NCBI RefSeq assembly: GCF_001179925.1 | Contig: NZ_CVSF01000031.1 | Location: 1-39,155 of the forward strand | Source of the DNA: Candidatus Pelagibacter communis | GTDB taxonomy: Bacteria; Pseudomonadota; Alphaproteobacteria; Pelagibacterales; Pelagibacteraceae | Length of the DNA stretch: 39,155 bases | Reading direction: 5' to 3' | Part shown: one piece after another, positions 1 through 7,441 of the stretch | Layout: every line of letters starts with the position of its first letter | Position numbering within the stretch: position 1 is the first letter of the stretch | Made by a program: the position numbers and the translations under genes | The notes under the pieces: model-generated | Seen by the model: only the letters and a program-made list of their open reading frames with translations | What the model was told of the DNA's origin: nothing | Database searches by the model: none

Positions 1-325
1 TAGCATCATCAGACCCTTCTTTTTTTCTATCTTTTTTTGGAATAGCTTTTTGAGGATTATTACCATTAGCAGGCATTGGCATTAACTCATTTTCGCCCAA
101 GATTCTTGCTACTCTTGTAGTTGGTTGTGCACCTTGGCCTAACCAATATTTAATTCTTTCTGCCTCTAATCCTATTCTATCCTTTTTTTCTTTAGGTAAT
201 AGAGGGTTAAAAAAACCAACTTTTTCTATAAATCGTCCATCTCTTGCAAAACGACTATCAGCTACAACGACTTTGTAGACTGGTCTCTTCTTCGTTCCAC
301 CTCTTGATAATCTAAGTTTTAACAT
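1..325 (-). CDS. rpsP: 30S ribosomal protein S16 (3' end cut off by window edge)
   Basis: Small-subunit ribosomal protein S16. Reading the minus strand from the ATG at 325 gives 108 residues beginning [20 protein letters not shown], the typical S16 N-terminus, followed by [18 protein letters not shown] and the family motif [13 protein letters not shown] at about residues 57-69. The open frame is still running at base 1, so the C-terminus lies outside. The visible tail (residues 85-108, rich in Lys, Asn and Asp) already goes beyond the conserved S16 core and is a variable extension. The gene follows ffh by 13 nt on the same strand, so the two are probably co-transcribed. The gene is not on the supplied coordinates of complete reading frames because its stop is missing. 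Confidence 0.95.
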   Translation of the reverse strand, partial: MLKLRLSRGGTKKRPVYKVVVADSRFARDGRFIEKVGFFNPLLPKEKKDRIGLEAERIKYWLGQGAQPTTRVARILGENELMPMPANGNNPQKAIPKKDRKKEGSDDA

Positions 326-338
326 TTACTCTCCTTTT

Positions 339-1697
339 TTATTTTAATTGATTAAATAATTCTGGAGGTATTCCTTTATCAGACATACCTTTCAGATTTC
401 CTTTCGACATCTTTCTCATCATTTCAGACATCATTTTAAATTGTTTTAACAATTTATTGATAGTGGCTGGATCAGTTCCAGAACCATTAGCAATTCTTTT
501 TTTTCTAGAACCGTCAATTAATTTTGGGTTCTCTCTTTCTTTTTTTGTCATCGATAAAATTATAGCCTCGTTTTTTGTAATAACGCTCTCATCAATACCA
601 GCCGCATCCATTTGAGATTTTATTTTTGAAACACCTGGCATAAAAGACATTACGCCTTCGATCCCACCCATTTTTTTCATTTGTCTTAATTGAATTAAAT
701 AATCTTGCATTGAGAATTGTCCTTTTTTTAAATTTTCTTCTGTTTTTTTAATATTTTCTTCTCCAAGATCTTGGGCTGCTTTTTCAACAAGAGAAACAAT
801 ATCTCCCATCCCTAGAATTCTGTTGGCGATTCTATCTGGATGAAAAACCTCAAGATTTTCAATTTTTTCACCAATACCTAAAAATTTTATTGGAACCTGT
901 GAAACAAATTTCATACTAACAGCAGCTCCACCTCTGGCATCCCCGTCTGCTCTTGTTAAAATAATTCCAGATAAATTTACTGTATTATTAAATTCTTTTG
1001 CTACTGATGCAGCTACTTGTCCAGTAAGCGAATCTGCAACTAAAAAGATCTCCGCAGGTTTAATAGTATTTTCGATTTGTTTGATTTCACTCATCATCTG
1101 CAAATCTATTTGTGTTCTACCAGCAGTATCGAATAAGATGATATCAGCACCATTTAAATTTGCTGCACTAATTGCTCTTTGACAAATATCACTAGGTTGC
1201 TGACCTTCAATTATTGGGAGGGTTAAAATATTATTTTGTTCACCTAAGGACTTTAATTGTTCTTGGGCAGCTGGTCTATAAATGTCTAAGCTAACCATCA
1301 TTACCTTCTTTTTTTTTGTAATCTCTAAATATCTTGCAAGTTTAGCAGTTGTGGTTGTCTTACCAGAGCCTTGTAGCCCAACTAACATCATTGGCACTGG
1401 TGGAACAGCATTTAAATTTAAATCATTATTTTTTTCGCCTAAAAGATTTACTAATTCATCATAAACAATCTTCACTACCATGTCCCCAGGAGATGTTGAT
1501 CTGATAATTTCTTGTCCTAAAGCTTTAGGTTTAACTTTTTCAATAAAATCTTTAGCAACTTCAAGAGACACATCGGCTTCTAATAAAGCTTGTCTTATAC
1601 CTCTTAAACCTTCATCAACCTGATTTTCATCAAGTGATGGAGCTTTTTTCAAAGAGGAAAAAACTTCCTCAAATTTATTTGTTAAATTTTCAAACAT
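339..1697 (-). CDS. ffh: Signal recognition particle protein Ffh (SRP54)
   Basis: SRP GTPase that binds signal sequences and SRP RNA and delivers ribosomes to the FtsY receptor. With the start at 1697 (MFENLTNKFEE) the protein has 452 residues. The N domain is followed by the G domain with P-loop GLQGSGKTTTT near residue 107, DTAGR near 190 and TRADGDARGG near 248 (Arg-Ala where most bacteria have Lys-Leu in TKLDGD). The C-terminal third is the Met-rich M domain. The frame is open nine codons further upstream to 1724, but those residues (MRLLLCEIK) lie in the structured leader and do not match the family, so the later ATG was chosen. It is transcribed toward rpsP and diverges from dapF; the folded leader at 1711-1806 probably controls it. 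Confidence 0.97.
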   Translation of the reverse strand: MFENLTNKFEEVFSSLKKAPSLDENQVDEGLRGIRQALLEADVSLEVAKDFIEKVKPKALGQEIIRSTSPGDMVVKIVYDELVNLLGEKNNDLNLNAVPPVPMMLVGLQGSGKTTTTAKLARYLEITKKKKVMMVSLDIYRPAAQEQLKSLGEQNNILTLPIIEGQQPSDICQRAISAANLNGADIILFDTAGRTQIDLQMMSEIKQIENTIKPAEIFLVADSLTGQVAASVAKEFNNTVNLSGIILTRADGDARGGAAVSMKFVSQVPIKFLGIGEKIENLEVFHPDRIANRILGMGDIVSLVEKAAQDLGEENIKKTEENLKKGQFSMQDYLIQLRQMKKMGGIEGVMSFMPGVSKIKSQMDAAGIDESVITKNEAIILSMTKKERENPKLIDGSRKKRIANGSGTDPATINKLLKQFKMMSEMMRKMSKGNLKGMSDKGIPPELFNQLK

Positions 1698-1710
1698 TTT
1701 TATTTCACAC

Positions 1711-1806
1711 AGCAGTAATCGCACTAGTGGGCGAACCCTCGCTGACTAATGTCGATCTCTTTGTTTCCAAAGACACCGCAAATTTAATGTTTTTGCGGAA
1801 ACTGCC
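1711..1806 (-). ncRNA. Structured leader RNA upstream of ffh (candidate 'ffh' motif of Pelagibacter)
   Basis: This stretch is visibly richer in G+C than its surroundings and folds compactly when read on the minus strand. A closing helix can form between GGCAGT (complement of 1801-1806) and ACTGCT (complement of 1711-1716), with one G-U pair. Inside are GTTTCC/GGAAAC enclosing GCAAA/TTTGC, and a hairpin around GGGTTCGCCC made of GCGA/TCGC plus AGT/ACT across an internal loop. It ends 13 nt before the ffh ATG. A candidate cis-regulatory RNA preceding the SRP protein gene was described in Candidatus Pelagibacter ubique by comparative genomics; position and composition fit that motif, but I could not align it to the covariance model. 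Exact ends are approximate. Confidence 0.7.
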
Positions 1807-1810
1807 ACAA

Positions 1811-1836
1811 ACTATAATAGAGGTTCAAAAAGTCAA
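1811..1836. promoter_or_regulatory. Probable divergent promoter region of ffh and dapF
   Basis: On the plus strand 1813-1818 is a perfect TATAAT box, 40 bases before the dapF ATG, without a clear -35 box. On the minus strand the overlapping TATAGT (1816-1811) lies 14 bases after TTGACT (1836-1831), a short spacing, and would start transcription just before the ffh leader RNA. The two boxes share bases, which suggests back-to-back promoters. Assigned by eye from consensus only. Confidence 0.4.
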
Positions 1837-1858
1837 TAAATAAGTTAAATAACTATAT

Positions 1859-2683
1859 ATGGACTTCAAAGCATTTAAAATGGATGGATTAGGTAATGAT
1901 TTTGTAATTATCGATAATAGACAAAAAATTATCAATCTAACAAAGGATCAAATAGTTAAAATTTGTGATAGAAATTTTATTGGCTGCGATCAGCTAATAT
2001 TTATAGAGTCAGATAGTTCTGCAGATGCTAGTTTGAGATTTTTTAATTCAGATGGGGGAGAGTCTGGAGCGTGTGGGAACGGAACAAGATGTGTTGCAGA
2101 TTTAATTTCAAAAGAGAAAAATGATAAATCAATAATTTTAAATACATTATCTGGAGAATTAAAATCTAAAATATTAGATAAAAAAATTGTTATAACTGAA
2201 ATTGGTAAAGCAAGATTGAAATGGAATAAAATTCCTTTATCAAAAGAAATGGATACAAAAAATTTAGAAATTAAAATTATTGATAGAAATAATAACGAGC
2301 ATATAGGTGGCACAGCAATTAATGTTGGTAATCCACATGTTGTTTTTTTTGTAAAAAAGATTGAGGATTTTGATATAGAAACTGTTGGCCCTGATATAGA
2401 AAATCACGAATTATTCCCTGAAAAATGTAACGTTACAATTGCTCAAGTTATCGATAAAAATTTAATCAAAGTAAAAGTATGGGAAAGAGGAGCTGGTCTC
2501 ACTAAAGCGTGTGGAACTGCAGCATGTGCTACAGCATATGCTGGTAAATTAAATAATCTTACAGAAAATAAAACTGATATAGAATTTTCAACTGGAAAAT
2601 TATCAATTTTAATAGATGAAAATAATTCAATTCATATGAGAGGACCTGTCTCAGATATTAAGGAAATTAATATAAAATTATAA
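1859..2683 (+). CDS. dapF: Diaminopimelate epimerase
   Basis: Converts LL- to meso-diaminopimelate for lysine and peptidoglycan synthesis, in the cytoplasm and without a cofactor. The 274-residue protein is of normal family length and has both catalytic cysteines: Cys72 in SGACGNGTRC and Cys218 in KACGTAACA. The N-terminal FKMDGLGNDFV and the GNPH segment (157-160) are also family hallmarks. The start ATG at 1859 gives MDFKAFKMDG, which matches the usual N-terminus. The stop overlaps the ftsY start by one base (TAATG), implying translational coupling. Placing dapF between the two SRP GTPase genes ffh and ftsY is a genome-order feature and need not be functional. Confidence 0.97.
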   Translation: MDFKAFKMDGLGNDFVIIDNRQKIINLTKDQIVKICDRNFIGCDQLIFIESDSSADASLRFFNSDGGESGACGNGTRCVADLISKEKNDKSIILNTLSGELKSKILDKKIVITEIGKARLKWNKIPLSKEMDTKNLEIKIIDRNNNEHIGGTAINVGNPHVVFFVKKIEDFDIETVGPDIENHELFPEKCNVTIAQVIDKNLIKVKVWERGAGLTKACGTAACATAYAGKLNNLTENKTDIEFSTGKLSILIDENNSIHMRGPVSDIKEINIKL

Positions 2684-3600
2684 TGGGTATCTTTGATAAA
2701 TTTAAAATTGGATTTCAAAAGAGTGCATCTGCTTTCACATCTGGACTTAAAGAAATAATTATCAAAAAAGAAATTAACGATGAAAATTTAAATAAAATTG
2801 AAGAATTTTTAATTCAATCAGATGTTGGGGTTGAGGCTGCCTCTGAAATTAAAGAAATAGTTTCAAAAAAGAAAATTGATCCCAAAAAAGAATTAACTAA
2901 AGAAATAAATTCTATTTTAAAAGAATATATAATTTCATTGATGAAACCTTTAGAGCATAATTCTTTTTTTGAAAAAAAAGAAAAACTTAATGCAACTTTG
3001 ATTTCTGGAGTGAATGGAGTAGGTAAAACAACAACTATTGGTAAAATAGGGAAAATATTAAAGACTAACGGTAATAAAGTAATGTTCGCAGCTTCAGATA
3101 CTTTTCGAGCTGCTGCAATTGAACAATTAGAAAATTGGGCAAATAAAGTAGATGTTCAAATAATAAAGTCGTCCCAAGGCGCAGATCCGGCCTCTGTTGC
3201 TTTTAAGGCAGTGGATGAAGCCATTAAAAACAATTTTAATCAAGTTTTAATAGATACAGCAGGAAGACTTCAAAATAAAAAAAATCTAATGGAAGAATAT
3301 AAAAAGATAGCTAATGTCACAAAAAAAATAGATCCCAACGCACCGCACAATGTTATTTTAGTTTTAGATGCAACATCGGGGCAAAATGTATTAAATCAAG
3401 TCGAAGAATTTAATAAGATTATACCAATAACAGGTATTGTGATGACAAAATTAGATGGTACAGCTAAAGGAGGAATTTTGTTAGCATTGGCGAGGAAATA
3501 TAAAATTCCAATTATCGCACTAGGCTTAGGTGAAAAAGAAGATGACCTGCAGTTATTTGAAGCAGAAAAATTTGCAGAAGCTTTTACTCAAATTAATTAA
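2683..3600 (+). CDS. ftsY: Signal recognition particle receptor FtsY
   Basis: Membrane-associated SRP receptor GTPase that docks Ffh-ribosome complexes at the translocon. The 305 residues make up an NG domain only: an N domain (1-95), P-loop GVNGVGKTTT at 109-118, DTFRAAAIEQL at 139-149, DTAGR at 191-195 and TKLDGTAKGG at 255-264. The long acidic A domain of enterobacterial FtsY is missing, as in many alphaproteobacteria; membrane contact would rest on the short N-terminal amphipathic stretch (MGIFDKFKIGFQKSASAF). It overlaps dapF by one base and overlaps the convergent gene on the other strand by 8 bases at its 3' end. Confidence 0.97.
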   Translation: MGIFDKFKIGFQKSASAFTSGLKEIIIKKEINDENLNKIEEFLIQSDVGVEAASEIKEIVSKKKIDPKKELTKEINSILKEYIISLMKPLEHNSFFEKKEKLNATLISGVNGVGKTTTIGKIGKILKTNGNKVMFAASDTFRAAAIEQLENWANKVDVQIIKSSQGADPASVAFKAVDEAIKNNFNQVLIDTAGRLQNKKNLMEEYKKIANVTKKIDPNAPHNVILVLDATSGQNVLNQVEEFNKIIPITGIVMTKLDGTAKGGILLALARKYKIPIIALGLGEKEDDLQLFEAEKFAEAFTQIN

Positions 3601-4156
3601 TTAAATTGCTAGAAATCAAAGGTTTATAGATATTACACTTGTAATTATCATTAAATTTATAATGACCACAATCTTTAGAAAATGAAGAGATTATAAAATC
3701 AAATTTACCAGTGGTATGATAAAGTTCTAGTTTTTTACTACTGATATCATATTTAAAATTAGCATTTAAACTTTTTACGGCGCTAATCATTACTAATGTT
3801 TTGTCATCTTTTAATAAATAATATGCAAAATCATCAGGAAATACTGGGAAATCATATTCTTGTAAAAAATATTTAGCTTGTGAAGGAAACCACTCATAAG
3901 AAATTAAAGGTGAAGAGGACTTTGTTAAATGATTATAAATATAAAGATCTTTCGGGTAATCATTAATATAGTTATCATTTTCGCCTCTAGCTAAAATAGA
4001 TTTTTCTCTACCTTTAAAATATAAGCTAAATTCTTTGTTATGGGAGTCCATATGATCTATGTGAAACAAATCATCTGGTTGAAAAAATTCATCTTGTGAA
4101 TAAGCATTATTAATTAAAATAAATAATACAGTAAATAAAAAAGATATTTTTTTCAT
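3593..4156 (-). CDS. Hypothetical secreted/periplasmic protein
   Basis: I do not recognise the family. The 187-residue product starts MKKISFLFTVLFILINNAYSQ, a good Sec signal peptide with cleavage likely after AYS at about residue 20. The mature part is a mix of charged and aromatic residues without membrane segments. Two cysteines near the end (in KDCGHYKFNDNYKCNIY, about residues 162-173) could form a disulfide. The 3' end overlaps convergent ftsY by 8 bases. It follows the hydrolase gene on the same strand after 49 bases and may be the last gene of that unit. No function is inferred. Confidence 0.75.
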   Translation of the reverse strand: MKKISFLFTVLFILINNAYSQDEFFQPDDLFHIDHMDSHNKEFSLYFKGREKSILARGENDNYINDYPKDLYIYNHLTKSSSPLISYEWFPSQAKYFLQEYDFPVFPDDFAYYLLKDDKTLVMISAVKSLNANFKYDISSKKLELYHTTGKFDFIISSFSKDCGHYKFNDNYKCNIYKPLISSNLIN

Positions 4157-4205
4157 TATCTTTTAATAAATTTTAATTCTGAAATATATTTGTTGAGATT
4201 GTGGC

Positions 4206-5024
4206 TTAATTTAAACTTTTTAAAAATGAGTTAAGGGCTTTAACAAGGTTTTCATCGTACTCCATCATATGATTGTCATGTTTGGTGAAATAAGAATATT
4301 TTGGTTCATTTGCTTTTTCATACATTTTTTTTCCCATAAAAAATGGAACTATTTGATCAGCCTCACCATGCATTATTAAAATTGGAACTTTTATATTCTT
4401 AATTTTGCTTTTATTATCAAATTTATCTTTTAACAATAAACTTACAGGTATGTATGGATAAAATATTTTTGCTGCATCAATCATAGAAGTAAAAGGAGTT
4501 TCCAATACAACGCCAGCAAAATTTTTATTTTGTGATAAATGAATTGCAACTCCAGTTCCTAATGACTCGCCATAAATGACAATGTTTTCCTCTTTGACAC
4601 CTTTTCCAACTAACCAATTTATTGCACTGCTTCCATCTTCATAAAGACCTTTTTCAGATGGTTTACCTTTATTGCCACTGAAACCTCTCCAGGCAATTAT
4701 TAAAAAATTAACATCCATTTTATGGATATGGTTTAATTTATGAATTCTATTTTCAAGAGAGCCAGCATTTCCATGAAAATATAAAACTGTCTTATATTTT
4801 TGTAAGTCTTTTTCATGAAACCAGCCCAATAATTCAATATTATCCTCTGTATTTATTTTTACTTTTTCTATGGGGACTGATATTTGATCACCGGAATAAT
4901 TATTTTCATTCGGATGATATAATAAATTTCTCTGATAAAAATATAAAAAAACTAAGATTAAAAAATAAACAAAAATAACTATTTGAAAAAATAACAACAA
5001 TTTATTCCTAAACTTTTTTAACAT
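4206..5024 (-). CDS. Alpha/beta hydrolase, membrane-anchored (serine hydrolase, ABHD13/BEM46-like)
   Basis: A 272-residue serine hydrolase of the Hydrolase_4 / serine aminopeptidase S33-like group. Residues 8-29 form one strongly hydrophobic helix, which probably anchors the enzyme facing the periplasm. The catalytic fold shows the oxyanion-hole motif YFHGNAGS (82-89), nucleophile Ser154 in YGESLGTG, acid Asp223 in MHGEADQIVPF and His252 in KHDNHM. The substrate cannot be told from sequence; esters or amides of small or lipid molecules are typical. Its start overlaps the 3' end of the EamA gene by 17 bases, so the two are probably translated as a coupled pair. Confidence 0.88.
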   Translation of the reverse strand: MLKKFRNKLLLFFQIVIFVYFLILVFLYFYQRNLLYHPNENNYSGDQISVPIEKVKINTEDNIELLGWFHEKDLQKYKTVLYFHGNAGSLENRIHKLNHIHKMDVNFLIIAWRGFSGNKGKPSEKGLYEDGSSAINWLVGKGVKEENIVIYGESLGTGVAIHLSQNKNFAGVVLETPFTSMIDAAKIFYPYIPVSLLLKDKFDNKSKIKNIKVPILIMHGEADQIVPFFMGKKMYEKANEPKYSYFTKHDNHMMEYDENLVKALNSFLKSLN

Positions 5025-5913
5025 TTTTTTTCTTTGCTAAATATATGCCAAAAAACACTAAGATCGTTCCTATAAAATGGTAATTCTCAAATTGTTCATC
5101 AAATAAAAAATACCCGTAAATTGCTCCATATACTGTAAAAACATAAAGAGTAAATCCTGTCAAAGATGCGCCTAATTTTTTTTGAGCAACAGTATAAAGC
5201 GTAAAAGCTATTATTCCTGGTGAAATCGCAGCAAAAATTACCCAAAAATAAAATTCAGGTATAAAAACTGTTTCTTTATAAAATATTTCTTCACCAATAT
5301 AGAATGGTAATAAACTTAAAGCTCCAAAAAATGATATTAAAGTAAATCTTTCAAAAATTTTAAGTTCTGAATTCCAGTAAAATAAATAAATAGAATATAA
5401 TGCCCATCCTATTGCGGCAGCCAACATCCACAAATCACCAATTGTAAATTGTAAATTAATTAATAAATTTAAATCTCCTTTAATGATAATTATAAAAACT
5501 CCTATTAAACACGTAATTAATCCAATTATTTTTGTTAAATTCATTTTTTCGTGAAAGAAAAAGTATGAAATCAAGATTATAAATATTGGTGAAGATGTAT
5601 AAATGATTCCCATGTTCGTTACAGTTGTAGTTTCGCCAGCCAAAAATGGAAAGGCTCCACATACTCCACATCCCATAGATCCTAAAAAAAATAATTTTTT
5701 GTATTCCTTTTGAATGATTTTAAAATTTTTTTTTAATGTTATGTAAGTAAAAGGTAATAATATAAAAAAAACTAGTGTCCATCTCCAAAAAGCTAATGAT
5801 ATTGGAGGGACAAAATCAACTCCACCTCTTGCTACAACAAGATTACTGGCCATGAAAATTGGTTGGATAAATAATAATGAGAATGAAAAAAAATTTTTTT
5901 TCGAATTATTCAA
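5008..5913 (-). CDS. EamA/DMT-family transporter
   Basis: Inner-membrane carrier of the drug/metabolite transporter superfamily with the usual two EamA repeats and about ten hydrophobic helices over 301 residues. The first repeat contains NLVVARGGVDFVPP near the N-terminus and the second begins around residue 150 (GDLWMLAAAIGWALYSIYLF). Such carriers mostly export amino acids or other metabolites; the substrate here is unknown. It overlaps the downstream hydrolase gene by 17 bases and lies 11 bases after the 58-aa membrane protein gene, in the same minus-strand run as the amidase and TRAP genes. Confidence 0.9.
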   Translation of the reverse strand: MNNSKKNFFSFSLLFIQPIFMASNLVVARGGVDFVPPISLAFWRWTLVFFILLPFTYITLKKNFKIIQKEYKKLFFLGSMGCGVCGAFPFLAGETTTVTNMGIIYTSSPIFIILISYFFFHEKMNLTKIIGLITCLIGVFIIIIKGDLNLLINLQFTIGDLWMLAAAIGWALYSIYLFYWNSELKIFERFTLISFFGALSLLPFYIGEEIFYKETVFIPEFYFWVIFAAISPGIIAFTLYTVAQKKLGASLTGFTLYVFTVYGAIYGYFLFDEQFENYHFIGTILVFFGIYLAKKKNVKKV

Positions 5914-5924
5914 TTTAAGATTAA

Positions 5925-6101
5925 TTAACTTTTATCGAAGAAGGCTTCGTAAATCATCATTATGATAGCAGTGCCCATTAACAGATAAACAGGTATCACA
6001 TCTAAAAATCCGATCATCATTGATCTGGTAAGAGTGGTTGCTAGACCAATTAAAAAGAAAACGGCAAAAGATAAACCTATTATTGTTGTTATTTTATTCA
6101 T
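5925..6101 (-). CDS. Small membrane protein, 58 aa
   Basis: A short frame that fills the gap between the amidase and EamA genes. Reading from the ATG at 6101 gives MNKITTIIGLSFAVFFLIGL as the first 20 residues, then an 11-residue polar stretch (ATTLTRSMMIG) and a second hydrophobic helix (FLDVIPVYLLMGTAIMIMIY), ending EAFFDKS. Two membrane segments are clear. The start lies 4 bases after the amidase stop and the stop lies 11 bases before the EamA start, which is the spacing of a true operon gene. I do not recognise a family. Confidence 0.65.
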   Translation of the reverse strand: MNKITTIIGLSFAVFFLIGLATTLTRSMMIGFLDVIPVYLLMGTAIIMMIYEAFFDKS

Positions 6102-6105
6102 ACAA

Positions 6106-7434
6106 TTATTCTTGACACTCCTTTTCTAACCAATTGGCAACACCTAAAAATCTATGATCATCATATTTGTTACCAATTAATTGTACTCCTAATGGTAGAT
6201 TATTTTCACCCTCAAGTAAAGGCAGCGAAATACATGGTGTGCCTAGATATGACCAGACTTTATTAAATTCTGCTGTTCCAGTGCTCTTCAATCCTTTAGG
6301 GGCAACACCGGGACTAGAAGGGGATAAAACTCCATGATAATCTTCAAATACTTCTTCATATGACTCGTAACTTCTTTTCATGAAGTCAATCGCTTCAGCA
6401 TATTCTTTTGCAGTATATTTATTCCCATTTGAAATAGCGTCTTGCATATACTTAGAAAGTTTCTTCTTAAATTTTTTAAAGTAAACAGAAAAATTATTAG
6501 CCAAGTCTGTTTCGTGAATAATCTGATGATATTTGTGTATATCTTTAAAATATGAGGGTGTATCAAATATATCAATATTTTTTTTAAAGGATTTGATAAA
6601 ATATTCAAAAGACTCTCGTGATTTTTTATCAATTATTTTCCAATGATCAGTTTTATAAAAAATAAATTTAGGTTCAAAAATTGGACCTTTCTTCGTTTCA
6701 GTTAAAATATTGTCGGTAGAATAATGAATTGTAGCTGCATCATATTTATCTTTCTTAATTAATACCTTTGCTAACATAGCCACATCTTCAACTTTACGTC
6801 CAAACATACCAATTTGATCTAAGCTGTATGAAGTTCTTAAAACTCCATTTCTTGAAATAAGCCCATAACTTGGTTTATAACCGACGACACCACAATAAGA
6901 TGCTGGTCTAATTACAGATCCTCCTGTTTGAGAGCCAATAGAAGCTGGGGCCATAAATGAAGCAACCGAGGCTGCAGATCCGCTAGATGAACCACCTGGT
7001 GTTCTATTTTTATCATGAGGATTAGTTGTGGCTGGAGGCCCTAAATAGGCAAGTTCTGAGGTTGCTGTTTTGCCCATAACAATTGCTCCTGATGCATGAA
7101 GCAAATCTATTATTTCTGCATTTTGAGAATATGATTTTCCTTTCCTAATTACAGTTCCACATTCTGTGGGCATATCAACAGTACCGATAATATCTTTTAC
7201 CGCTATCGGAACTCCATGCAATAATCCTACTGGTTTTCCTGATCTTCTATGATCATCAGCCTCAGTTGCTTTTTCTAGTAAAACTTTTTTATCAAAATGA
7301 GCCCAGGCCTTAACATCTTTTTCAAACTTATTAATTCTTTCTATATATTTTTCACAAACTTCAACTGATGAAAGCTCAGCATCTTTTATTTTTTTTGCTA
7401 GTTCATCAAGACTTAAAGAAAATATATCTGTCAT
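6106..7434 (-). CDS. Amidase (amidase-signature family, GatA-like)
   Basis: Amidase-signature hydrolase of 442 residues with a complete Ser-cisSer-Lys triad: Lys80 in PIAVKD, Ser149 in TPGGSSSGSAA and Ser173 in GSQTGGSVIRPA. It is shorter than true GatA (about 485), and no gatB or gatC is nearby, so it is more likely a stand-alone amidase than the tRNA amidotransferase subunit. It sits 7 bases downstream of dctM and is the next gene in the TRAP run, so the imported compound or a derivative may be an amide; that is inference from position only. No signal peptide is visible, so it should act in the cytoplasm. Confidence 0.9.
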   Translation of the reverse strand: MTDIFSLSLDELAKKIKDAELSSVEVCEKYIERINKFEKDVKAWAHFDKKVLLEKATEADDHRRSGKPVGLLHGVPIAVKDIIGTVDMPTECGTVIRKGKSYSQNAEIIDLLHASGAIVMGKTATSELAYLGPPATTNPHDKNRTPGGSSSGSAASVASFMAPASIGSQTGGSVIRPASYCGVVGYKPSYGLISRNGVLRTSYSLDQIGMFGRKVEDVAMLAKVLIKKDKYDAATIHYSTDNILTETKKGPIFEPKFIFYKTDHWKIIDKKSRESFEYFIKSFKKNIDIFDTPSYFKDIHKYHQIIHETDLANNFSVYFKKFKKKLSKYMQDAISNGNKYTAKEYAEAIDFMKRSYESYEEVFEDYHGVLSPSSPGVAPKGLKSTGTAEFNKVWSYLGTPCISLPLLEGENNLPLGVQLIGNKYDDHRFLGVANWLEKECQE

Positions 7435-7441
7435 TTAAAAC

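Noticed and set aside
1711..1806. Possible SRP RNA, tRNA or tmRNA next to ffh (GGGTTCGCCC looks like a T-arm)
   Set aside because: The SRP RNA tetraloop/GGAAG-CAG core is not present, no acceptor stem or anticodon arm can be formed, and the position fits a leader RNA.
1634..1843. Plus-strand frame of 69 codons crossing the ffh start and the leader
   Set aside because: It runs antisense through the ffh N-terminus and the folded leader, resembles no family, and lies where RNA structure explains the composition.
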